DNA from: Methanobrevibacter boviskoreani JH1
GTDB lineage: Archaea; Methanobacteriota; Methanobacteria; Methanobacteriales; Methanobacteriaceae
Assembly: GCF_000320505.1 (NCBI RefSeq)
Contig: NZ_BAGX02000007.1
Span: 1-64,000, forward strand
Direction: 5' to 3'
DNA: 64,000 bases
Shown: in pieces, positions 57,568-64,000 of the stretch
How positions within the stretch are numbered: position 1 is the stretch's first letter
Layout of the letters: each line of letters starts with the position of its first letter
Position numbers and translations under genes: made by a program
The notes under the pieces: generated by a model
Database searches by the model: none
What the model was told of the DNA's origin: nothing
Seen by the model: the letters and a program-made list of their open reading frames with translations, nothing else

Positions 57568-57906
57568 AAAAAATTATTTTTTTCTCTGTGATTTACCTTT
57601 TTTTAGATTCTAGGATATTTATTCTGTCCATTTTTCCTATAGTTTAATTTTCACTCTTATATCTTCTAAAATATTTTTTTCATGACTTCAACTTTAGATT
57701 TGACCTATTTTTATAGTTTTCTATATTTTTATTTCTTTTTAAAATTTATTTAAGTCATTTATATGAATTTTTCTAAAACTTTATAAACTTTAACAAAGTA
57801 ATATTACAATGGTTTAAAAACAATTTTTTAATATATGTATTTTTTAAAAAAAGGTCTTTTTAAAGATTTAATTTAATAATGACATTTATAATGTAGGAGA
57901 TTTTAA
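57568..57906. other. 339-base intergenic region before purA
   Basis: T-rich tail for about 170 bases, then AT-rich promoter DNA. A TATA-like sequence near 57830 and TAGGAGATTT before the purA ATG. No ORF. Confidence 0.45.
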
Positions 57907-58929
57907 ATGACTTGTAGTATTTTAACCGGTGGAGCATGGGGAGATGAAGGTAAAGGAAAATGTATAACTTACCTTTGTAATAATGACAAACCTGATATTA
58001 TAGCACGTGCTGGAGTAGGTCCTAATGCAGGACATTCTGTAGAATTCAATGGAGAGAAATATGGGTTAAGACTTATTCCTTCTGGTTTTGTTCATACTGG
58101 TGCTAAACTTATGATTGGTGCAGGGGTTCTTGTAGATCCTGAAGTTTTCTTCCATGAATTAGAATATTTAAATAAATATGATGTGAAAGGTAGAACATTG
58201 GTAGATGGTCGTTGTGCTATTATTAAACCTGAGCATCGTGAAAGAGATAAACACTCTGATTACTTATCCAAAAAGATAGGAAGTACTGGTTCCGGCTGTG
58301 GTCCAGCTAATTCTGATAGGGTATTAAGGATTGCAGATTTAGCAAAAGATGTTCCTGAACTTGAGGATTATATTACCGATGTATCTTTAGCTATTAATGA
58401 AACACTTGATGAGGGTAATGATGTATTTGTTGAAGGCTCCCAGGGATTTTCATTATCTTTATACTATGGTACCTATCCATATGTAACTAGTAAAGACACC
58501 TGTGCCAGTACTTTTGCTGCTGATGTTGGTGTAGGTCCAACTAAAGTTGATGAGGTAATCACTGTATTCAAATCATATATCACTCGTGTAGGGGCAGGTC
58601 CTTTCCCTACAGAAATCACTCAAGAAGAGGCAGAGGCTAAAAATATTGAGGAATATGGTGTAGTGACTGGTAGACGTAGAAGGGTAGGTCTTTTTGACAT
58701 GGATCTTGCAAAGGAATCTTGTAGAATTAATGGTACTACTCAAATCGCATTGACCTGTGTGGATAAATTATATCCTGACTGTGCTAAAACACAGGATTTC
58801 TCTGATTTATCAGGTGAAACCAAGAAATTCATTGATGATATTCAAACTGAAACTGGTGTTCCAGTAACTATTATTTCAACTGGTCCAGATTTAAAAGATA
58901 CAATCGATTTAAGAGATGAATTATTATAA
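57907..58929 (+). CDS. purA: adenylosuccinate synthetase, archaeal type
   Basis: A 340-residue enzyme that joins aspartate to IMP using GTP, toward AMP. The N-terminal signature [11 protein letters not shown] is at 8-18, with the catalytic Asp and the P-loop-like glycines; [16 protein letters not shown] and [11 protein letters not shown] follow. Archaeal forms lack about 90 residues present in bacterial PurA, and this length is normal for them. A 9-base inverted repeat spans its stop codon. Confidence 0.93.
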   Translation: MTCSILTGGAWGDEGKGKCITYLCNNDKPDIIARAGVGPNAGHSVEFNGEKYGLRLIPSGFVHTGAKLMIGAGVLVDPEVFFHELEYLNKYDVKGRTLVDGRCAIIKPEHRERDKHSDYLSKKIGSTGSGCGPANSDRVLRIADLAKDVPELEDYITDVSLAINETLDEGNDVFVEGSQGFSLSLYYGTYPYVTSKDTCASTFAADVGVGPTKVDEVITVFKSYITRVGAGPFPTEITQEEAEAKNIEEYGVVTGRRRRVGLFDMDLAKESCRINGTTQIALTCVDKLYPDCAKTQDFSDLSGETKKFIDDIQTETGVPVTIISTGPDLKDTIDLRDELL

Positions 58930-58934
58930 TTCAT
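58916..58934 (+). terminator. inverted repeat across the purA stop codon
   Basis: ATGAATTAT (58916-58924) and ATAATTCAT (58926-58934) are perfect complements around one base (58925). The TAA stop codon (58927-58929) lies within the right arm. As RNA the loop must widen to three bases, giving an 8-bp stem, with TTTTT soon after. Confidence 0.5.
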
Positions 58935-59323
58935 TATCCCTTTTTAATATTTTTTTAAACCCTGATAGATATCTTATTTTTTTTATTAATTGATTATTCC
59001 TATAACTATGCTTTTTTTTAAATAGGATTATTCCGTTAACTTATTATTGTTTTTTAAAGTTAATTTTTAGTATTTTCACCATTTTTTAAAATAGAACTAT
59101 ATATTATTTATTGCCATTTTTCAAATCGGTTTTATAATTATTATTTTTAAATTATTTTTCTCATTTTAAAAGGCTTATTTTACTTATATTCTAATTTATT
59201 TTTATTTAAAATATATTTTAATAGATTGATATTCTTGTTTCTAATTTAAAACTCTTTTAATCTTTTATTATTTTAATATACTTGATTTTTTTTAATAAAA
59301 TTTAAGTCAAAAATTTTATATTT
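58935..59323. other. intergenic region between purA and the transposase-derived gene
   Basis: T-rich, AT-rich sequence with no ORF. A TATA box TTTTATATTT lies at about 59314-59323, just before the palindrome listed next. Confidence 0.45.
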
Positions 59324-59340
59324 AATCTTAAACTAAGATT
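59324..59340 (+). promoter_or_regulatory. palindrome between TATA box and start codon of the transposase-derived gene
   Basis: AATCTTA (59324-59330) and TAAGATT (59334-59340) are perfect 7-base complements around AAC. They sit directly after the TATA box and before the ATG at 59346, where a bound protein would block initiation. The gene encodes a zinc-ribbon and helix-turn-helix protein, so autoregulation is plausible. Confidence 0.55.
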
Positions 59341-59345
59341 ATTAT

Positions 59346-59735
59346 ATGACAGAATCTTTGAATGACAGTATTAAAACTCCAAACGATAAGGTTGCTATGG
59401 CCTTTTTTAGAAGTCTAAGATGGGTCAATGGGGTTTATTGTCCACAATGTAAATCATATAATATTGTTAACAGGGGTCAACAGGGGAGAGTTCGAAGATA
59501 TTCCTGTAAAGAATGTGGTTCTAACTTTAATGATTTTACAGGTACTATATTTCATAAAAGCAGAATGCCAATGGGGATGATGTTGTACGTTTTATTTAAT
59601 ATGGATGATAAAACAATTACACAATTATCTGAGGAAACTGGTTATTCTAGACAATGTATTTCTCGTTTGACTCATTTATTTAAAGAGAAATTAATTAATA
59701 ATCCAGAATTTTATTCCGATGAAGACGGAGCTTGA
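59346..59735 (+). CDS. transposase-derived zinc-ribbon/HTH protein (IS1595-type N terminus)
   Basis: A 129-residue protein resembling the N-terminal DNA-binding part of IS1595-type transposases. A zinc ribbon (C32, C35, C54, C57) is followed by FNDFTGTIFHKSRMPMGMMLYVLF (61-84) and a helix-turn-helix (about 89-108, TITQLSEETGYSRQCISRL). The DDE catalytic domain is absent: the frame simply ends, with no remnant downstream and no inverted terminal repeats. A domesticated DNA-binding regulator is likely. With the TATA box about 27 bases ahead of the ATG and no ribosome binding site, the gene appears leaderless. Confidence 0.7.
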   Translation: MTESLNDSIKTPNDKVAMAFFRSLRWVNGVYCPQCKSYNIVNRGQQGRVRRYSCKECGSNFNDFTGTIFHKSRMPMGMMLYVLFNMDDKTITQLSEETGYSRQCISRLTHLFKEKLINNPEFYSDEDGA

Positions 59736-60297
59736 TTTTTTATAAGTTTAATAACCTTTTATTATTTTTTCATTATCTTGTTTAAACAGTGAATGTTAGT
59801 TTATTGAAATAATACTTTTTTAATGAATAATATTACTTTTTCACATTCCCTATTTTTTTTAAATTTAATCATTGTTTTAAATGTCTATTTTTTCATATTG
59901 TTCTTTTTAGAAACTTTATTTTTTCCAATTAATTGATTTTATTTTAAATTACTCATTTTATATTAAAATTAAAACTTCTCATTGATTTTTTGAAATTTTT
60001 TGTATGGTTTTTATTTTTCCATTTTTCTATCATTCTTATTGGTTTCATAAATTTTTTAAGTAAAATATATTGGATTTTGAACTAATAATTTAACATTAAA
60101 TCTGTTTTGGATAAGCTTTATATATGTAAGTTAAACAATTATTTATTGTATTTTAATTAAATTATGTTATGATTTTTTTCTATAAAGATTTGATAATCTT
60201 TTTGTATTTTTATTTATCTTGCTTTTTTAATTAAAATTGAAATTTAATAAGAATTTTCAACAATTAATTTAATTATTTAAAAAATTCAGGTGATTCA
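59736..60297. other. 562-base gap before the ABC transporter
   Basis: T-rich tail sequence for the first 330 bases. A TATA box CTTTATATATG at 60116-60126 is the likely promoter of the substrate-binding protein gene, leaving a leader of about 150 bases. CAGGTGATTCA precedes the ATG. No ORF and no riboswitch that I recognise. Confidence 0.45.
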
Positions 60298-61242
60298 ATG
60301 GATAAAAAGACAGGAGTAATAATAGCAATTGTTATAATAATAATTGCAATTATTGGTGGTTACTATGCTTTCGGTCACTCTGATGAGACTACCGTTAAGA
60401 TAGGATATTTACCATCAGATCATGATTCTGCTTTATTTGTTGCACAAGCTCAAAAACAATATGAAGCTCAAGGAATTAATGTGGAAACATCATCATTTAA
60501 TAATGGTGGAGATTTAATGACTGCTATGGCAAGTGGAGATATTGATGTAGGATATGTTGGAGTAACACCTGCTTTATCATCTATTTCTAAAGGCATTCCT
60601 GTAAAAATAGTTTCAGGAGCACAAATGGAAGGAAGTGGTATTGTAGTTTCAAACAAATCTTCAATTAATAGTATTGCTGATTTAAAAGGTAAAAAAGTTG
60701 CAACTCCAGGTGAAGCTTCTATTCAATATATGCTTCTTGAATATGCATTAAACAAAGAAAATGTCAATATTTCTCAAGTTAATCCAAGTTCTATGAAGGT
60801 TGCTCAGATGAATGATGCACTTAAAACTGGAAGTTTAGATGCAATTGTAACATATGAACCATATGCTTCCATTGCAGTTAGTTCAGGATATGGTAAACTC
60901 TTAGAAAATAGTTCTGAGATAATGCCGGACCATCCATGCTGTGTAGTTGTAGCAAGTGATAGCTTTATTAAAGACCATCCTAAGGAGTTAAAATCAATTT
61001 TAGCTATTCATGAAAATGCTACCAAATACATTAACGAACATCCGGATGAAGCTGCAAAACTATTACCTAGTGATATCGTACCAAATGCAAGTTTAGAGGG
61101 TAATGTATTAAAAGGTATTGACTTTGTATCTGGATTAAATGATACATACAAACAATCTGTAATGGACTTTAAAGATACTGAAATCCAATTAGGTGTTTTA
61201 AATAAAAACCTTACAGAGGATCAAATATTCTATAAGGGATAA
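60298..61242 (+). CDS. ABC transporter substrate-binding protein, NMT1/SsuA-like
   Basis: A 314-residue periplasmic-type binding protein. An N-terminal hydrophobic helix (about 6-27, GVIIAIVIIIIAIIGGYYAFG) anchors it; there is no lipobox cysteine. The mature part has VKIGYLPSDHDSALFVAQAQ, MASGDIDVGYVGVTPALSSISKGIPVKIV and TYEPYASIAVSSGYGKLLENSSEIMPDHPCCVVVASDSF, typical of proteins for nitrate, sulfonate, taurine or pyrimidine precursors. The ligand cannot be told from sequence. The permease and ATPase genes follow on the same strand after 366 bases. Confidence 0.82.
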   Translation: MDKKTGVIIAIVIIIIAIIGGYYAFGHSDETTVKIGYLPSDHDSALFVAQAQKQYEAQGINVETSSFNNGGDLMTAMASGDIDVGYVGVTPALSSISKGIPVKIVSGAQMEGSGIVVSNKSSINSIADLKGKKVATPGEASIQYMLLEYALNKENVNISQVNPSSMKVAQMNDALKTGSLDAIVTYEPYASIAVSSGYGKLLENSSEIMPDHPCCVVVASDSFIKDHPKELKSILAIHENATKYINEHPDEAAKLLPSDIVPNASLEGNVLKGIDFVSGLNDTYKQSVMDFKDTEIQLGVLNKNLTEDQIFYKG

Positions 61243-61250
61243 GATTGTTT

Positions 61251-61310
61251 TAAAAAACGTGTTTTTTTATTAAAATATTTTTAATATTTTAATTTTTTTC
61301 TATTTTTTTA
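61251..61310 (+). terminator. hairpins after the substrate-binding protein gene
   Basis: A first small hairpin (AAAAAAC/GTTTTTT near 61252-61267) is followed by TTAAAATATT / AATATTTTAA (61270-61279 and 61283-61292, loop TTT), then seven T and a T-rich stretch. It separates the binding protein gene from the permease gene and could make the binding protein more abundant by partial termination. Confidence 0.6.
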
Positions 61311-61608
61311 TTTCATTTTTAAAATAAGATTGTATTTTTATTGGATTATGAAATATAATAAATTAATTTTGGTATTTTCGAAAAATATCAATATTTTTAG
61401 GTTTATAATATAAAATATTCTAGTTATGATATATTTTCTTTTAAAAAAAAGTTATTTTTATATACTATTTAAATCTATATTTTATTTAAGAATGTTATAA
61501 AACATTTAAATAATATTATTATTTAATTTAATTTTTATAGTGGTAACTTAATTTTTAAATTTTTTAAATTAGAAATTTTTATAGTTTTATGATTAGTAAG
61601 TGATTTAA
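61311..61608. promoter_or_regulatory. possible second promoter before the permease gene
   Basis: AT-rich, with several TATA-like sequences (for example TTTTTATATACT near 61455). It could carry a separate promoter for the permease-ATPase pair. AGTAAGTGAT precedes the TTG start at 61609. Confidence 0.35.
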
Positions 61609-62352
61609 TTGAGTTTAAAGAAAAAATTATTACCTTGTATTTTACCGATCATAGTGCTTATTATTTGGTATTTGATTACCGACGGTTTCGGTTTAGTGCC
61701 AAGTTTTAAATTACCTAGTCCTATTGATGTATGTCATTCTGCATATACGATTATAATGAATGGACGTCTACTTGACAATACAATAAGTACTTTAATTAAA
61801 GTATTTTTAGGTATTATTCTTGCATCAATTGTAGCTATTCCTGTGGGAATATGTTTAGGATACTCTAAAACTCTGGACAGTTTCTGTTCTTTATTAATCA
61901 GTATTCTAAGACCAATTCCACCGATTGCTTGGATTCCATTTTCAATTCTCTGGTTTGGAATAGGTTTGAATTCCGCTGTGTTTATTATATTTATGGGATG
62001 TGTCTTCCCACTATTGGTATATACAATAGATGGTGTTAAAAGAACCCCTAGTATTCTAATTGAATCAGCTCAAACATTGGGTGCAAGTAATGGTACAATT
62101 TTAAGAAGGATTATCTTACCTTCCGCTGTTCCTTATATTGTTTCAGGACTTAAAGTAGGGGTAAGTATTGCTTTAATGTGTACTGTTGCAGCAGAAATGA
62201 TTGGTTCAAGTACTGGTTTAGGTTATATGATTCAAACAGCAAGTAATCTAATGGATCCAGGTACAACTGTAGTTGGTATGTTAGTAATCGGTTTAATCGG
62301 AATTTTATTTGATTATGGATTTACTAAGATACAGGATAAAATATTCTGGTAA
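61609..62352 (+). CDS. ABC transporter permease, TTG start
   Basis: A 247-residue membrane subunit of the SsuC/TauC type with about six membrane helices. The conserved cytoplasmic loop ESAQTLGASNGTILRRIILPSAVPYIVSGLKVG (about 143-175) contacts the ATPase. The TTG at 61609 starts it; no better ATG is near. It is followed after 21 bases by the ATPase gene, and together with the binding protein forms one transporter. Confidence 0.88.
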   Translation: MSLKKKLLPCILPIIVLIIWYLITDGFGLVPSFKLPSPIDVCHSAYTIIMNGRLLDNTISTLIKVFLGIILASIVAIPVGICLGYSKTLDSFCSLLISILRPIPPIAWIPFSILWFGIGLNSAVFIIFMGCVFPLLVYTIDGVKRTPSILIESAQTLGASNGTILRRIILPSAVPYIVSGLKVGVSIALMCTVAAEMIGSSTGLGYMIQTASNLMDPGTTVVGMLVIGLIGILFDYGFTKIQDKIFW

Positions 62353-62373
62353 ATATTTAATGGAGATTTTAAT

Positions 62374-63105
62374 TTGACAATAGAAGTAAAAAATTTAACT
62401 AAAACTTTTAAGAATAATGAGGAAGAGAATAAAGTTTTAGATAATTTGAATATTACTTTTGAGGATAATAAGTTCATCTGTCTATTAGGTCATTCAGGCT
62501 GTGGTAAAACAACTTTACTTAGATTGATAGGTGGTTTAGATAAACCTACCTCTGGTGAAATCCAACAAGATGGTAAGCCTATTAAAGGACCTTCCACAGA
62601 TAGGGGTTTTATTTTCCAACAATATTCACTATTTCCTTGGATGACAGTGTTTGATAATGTAATGTTTTCCCTTAAAGTTAGGGGAGACAATGATGAGGAA
62701 AGTAGAAGGAGAGTTGAGGCTTATCTTCAGGGTGTTGGATTGGAGGATAGTAAAGACCTTTACCCGTATCAACTTTCCGGTGGTATGCAACAGAGAGTTG
62801 CTTTAATTAGAACCATGATCAACCACCCAAATACAGTTTTAATGGATGAACCCTTTTCTGCATTAGATATGTTAACTAAACATGATCTTCAGGAGAAGTT
62901 GCTTGATTCACTTGGAAAATATAATACAATCCTCTTTGTAACTCACGATGTTTCCGAGGCCACATTCTTAGCAGATCAAATTGTGGTTATGGGAAGACAT
63001 GGTGGAGAAGTTAAGGATGTAATTGATATTGATATGCCACATCCAAGAAAAAGAAATGATCCTAAATTATTGGCTATTCAGGATAAGATTTCCGAATACT
63101 TATAA
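62374..63105 (+). CDS. ABC transporter ATP-binding protein, TTG start
   Basis: A 243-residue ATPase of the SsuB/TauB type. Walker A is GHSGCGKTT (39-47), the Q-loop is QQYSLFPWM, the signature is LSGGMQQR (134-141), and Walker B is VLMDEPFSALD (155-165), followed by the switch histidine in VTHD. The TTG at 62374 follows ATGGAGATTTT. It powers the transporter encoded by the two genes before it. Confidence 0.9.
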   Translation: MTIEVKNLTKTFKNNEEENKVLDNLNITFEDNKFICLLGHSGCGKTTLLRLIGGLDKPTSGEIQQDGKPIKGPSTDRGFIFQQYSLFPWMTVFDNVMFSLKVRGDNDEESRRRVEAYLQGVGLEDSKDLYPYQLSGGMQQRVALIRTMINHPNTVLMDEPFSALDMLTKHDLQEKLLDSLGKYNTILFVTHDVSEATFLADQIVVMGRHGGEVKDVIDIDMPHPRKRNDPKLLAIQDKISEYL

Positions 63106-63632
63106 TTTCTAAACCTTTATTTTCTATTTTTAATTCTTTTTTATTGATTTTTTTTATTGGCTATTTCTGTGGGTTTTTTTTTAATTCTTTTTTTATTGAT
63201 TTTTTTTATTGGCTATTTTTGCTGATTTTTTTTACTTTCCAGTTTTTTCTTAGTTAATCAGTTTTTTTATAGATATTTTGTTGTTTATTCGCTTTTGTTG
63301 ATTCTTTTTACGTTTCCATTTATTAGTTGCTTAGTTAGTTTTTATTTTTTTTTTTATCAGATATTTTTCCATTTGGCTTAGATTATCTTTTAATTATGTT
63401 ATTTTAATAATCTGTCATTTATTTGATTATATTAGATATAATTTCTTATATTATTAAATTTAATCTATTAAAATTGTTAAAGTAGAAGCAGGGGATTTTT
63501 TCATTAAAAAATTGATTTAATGGATTTTGCTTTTATTAAAATAGTTTAATTGATTTTAGTAGAATTTTTTAATTAATTAAATTAAAAGAACGATTAATAA
63601 TTATTGTAGTTTATGAAACTATTATAATATTT
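63106..63632. other. T-rich tail with a 51-bp tandem repeat, then AT-rich sequence
   Basis: After the ATPase gene about 270 bases are strongly T-rich. A 51-bp unit (TAATTCTTTTTTATTGATTT at 63131, and a near copy at 63182) is in tandem; GGCTATTT occurs at 63159 and 63211. The rest, up to the convergent thiD gene, is AT-rich. No ORF. Confidence 0.6.
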
Positions 63633-64000
63633 TTATTCTTCTAATTTATATAATGGATTCAATGTACCATATCTTCCATATTTAATGGAATGATATACAT
63701 ATTCATTAGATTTTTCAATAGATTCTTTTAAATTAAAACCTTTTATTAGATATCCGCAAACTGCAGCGGAAAATGTACAGCCGCTACCATGGGTATTGTC
63801 TGTTTCAATTAACTTTTGTTTGAAAATAGAAATATCACCGTCATAAAAGATATTGGTACCGTTTAAGTGTCCCCCTGTAATTATTACATTGGGACCAATC
63901 TTTTCGGCAGCCCGGATTCCGTCCTCGATTGAGCGGATTTTAACCTTGGATAGTTTTTCAGCTTCACTTACATTAGGACAAACAAGTATTCCCTTGGGAA
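63633..64000 (-). CDS. thiD: hydroxymethylpyrimidine/phosphomethylpyrimidine kinase, partial
   Basis: The C-terminal 122 or so residues of a ThiD kinase, cut by the window's right edge at its 5' side. It phosphorylates the pyrimidine precursor of thiamine. The ribokinase-family signature THGSGCTFSAAVCGYL with the catalytic Asp in DNTHGSG, and the earlier NVSEAEKLSKVKI and VIITGGHLNGTNIFYDGD, identify it. The stop codon is at 63633-63635. It is convergent with the ABC transporter operon. Confidence 0.88.
   Translation of the reverse strand, partial: PKGILVCPNVSEAEKLSKVKIRSIEDGIRAAEKIGPNVIITGGHLNGTNIFYDGDISIFKQKLIETDNTHGSGCTFSAAVCGYLIKGFNLKESIEKSNEYVYHSIKYGRYGTLNPLYKLEE

Noticed and set aside
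59346-59735. A complete IS1595 insertion sequence
   Set aside because: No catalytic domain follows and I see no terminal inverted repeats or target duplication around it.
61243-61608. A thiamine riboswitch near the transporter
   Set aside because: I looked for the conserved CTGAGA-type core because of the nearby thiD gene and did not find it.

Overview
The window is a chromosomal segment of a methanogenic archaeon of the family Methanobacteriaceae, most likely Methanobrevibacter; Methanosphaera is not excluded. The evidence is the archaeal ribosomal protein set (eS4, eL14, eL18, eL19, eL32, eL34), archaeal RNA polymerase subunits D, N and K, archaeal-type adenylate kinase and aIF1, a mevalonate-kinase/isopentenyl-phosphate-kinase isoprenoid pathway, strongly AT-rich DNA, TATA-box promoters and GGTGAT-type ribosome binding sites. 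As I recall it, the order pycA-birA, then SPOUT protein-rpl3 and onward, then eno-rps2-MEMO-mvk-ipk-fni-RNase J-idsA-gltX-dapL, is the order known from Methanothermobacter thermautotrophicus, so the backbone is old and vertically inherited.

Layout. 1-9129: central metabolism and single genes (DUF2070 membrane protein, fumarate hydratase beta subunit, a small unknown protein, a SelA-like PLP enzyme, pyruvate carboxylase subunit A with biotin ligase, a METTL5-like methyltransferase). 9130-26018: a SPOUT RNA methyltransferase and the long S10-spc-type ribosomal operon from rpl3 to rpl15, followed by secY, adkA, a DUF106/EMC3-like insertase, and rpl34e-cmk-rpl14e. 26019-27840: an accessory insert with a HIRAN-domain gene and an ARPP-1-domain gene behind a 111-bp tandem repeat. 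28229-34053: cbf5, tRNA-Ser(GGA), rps13-rps4-rps11-rpoD-rpl18e-rpl13-rps9-rpoN and rpoK. 34379-45112: enolase, ferredoxin, rps2, MEMO-like protein, then the isoprenoid genes mvk, ipk, fni (with RNase J) and idsA. 45662-48391: a MarR regulator, a MATE exporter and a convergent methyltransferase. 48719-55029: gltX and dapL, separated by a reverse-strand gene for a 766-residue membrane-anchored low-complexity protein. 55057-57567: three single genes, two resembling DUF6882 and DUF6891 and one unrecognised. 57907-64000: purA, a truncated IS1595-type transposase-derived DNA-binding protein, an NMT1/SsuA-type ABC transporter, and the 3' end of thiD.

How the genes work together. Most of the window makes ribosomes and RNA polymerase, with secY and the DUF106 protein for membrane insertion and adenylate and cytidylate kinases for nucleotides. 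The isoprenoid genes carry mevalonate through mevalonate phosphate and isopentenyl phosphate to C5 units and then to long prenyl diphosphates for archaeal lipids.

The less expected features are non-coding or at lineage-specific edges: inverted repeats that straddle the stop codons of at least six genes, long T-rich 3' tails with tandem repeats, a palindrome between the TATA box and the start of the transposase-derived gene, a near-palindromic operator at the marR promoter, a three-hairpin stretch ahead of the SPOUT gene, a basic tail of about 100 residues on mevalonate kinase, and the accessory HIRAN/ARPP-1 and DUF6882/DUF6891 genes. I found no CRISPR array, complete insertion sequence, rRNA or replication origin.
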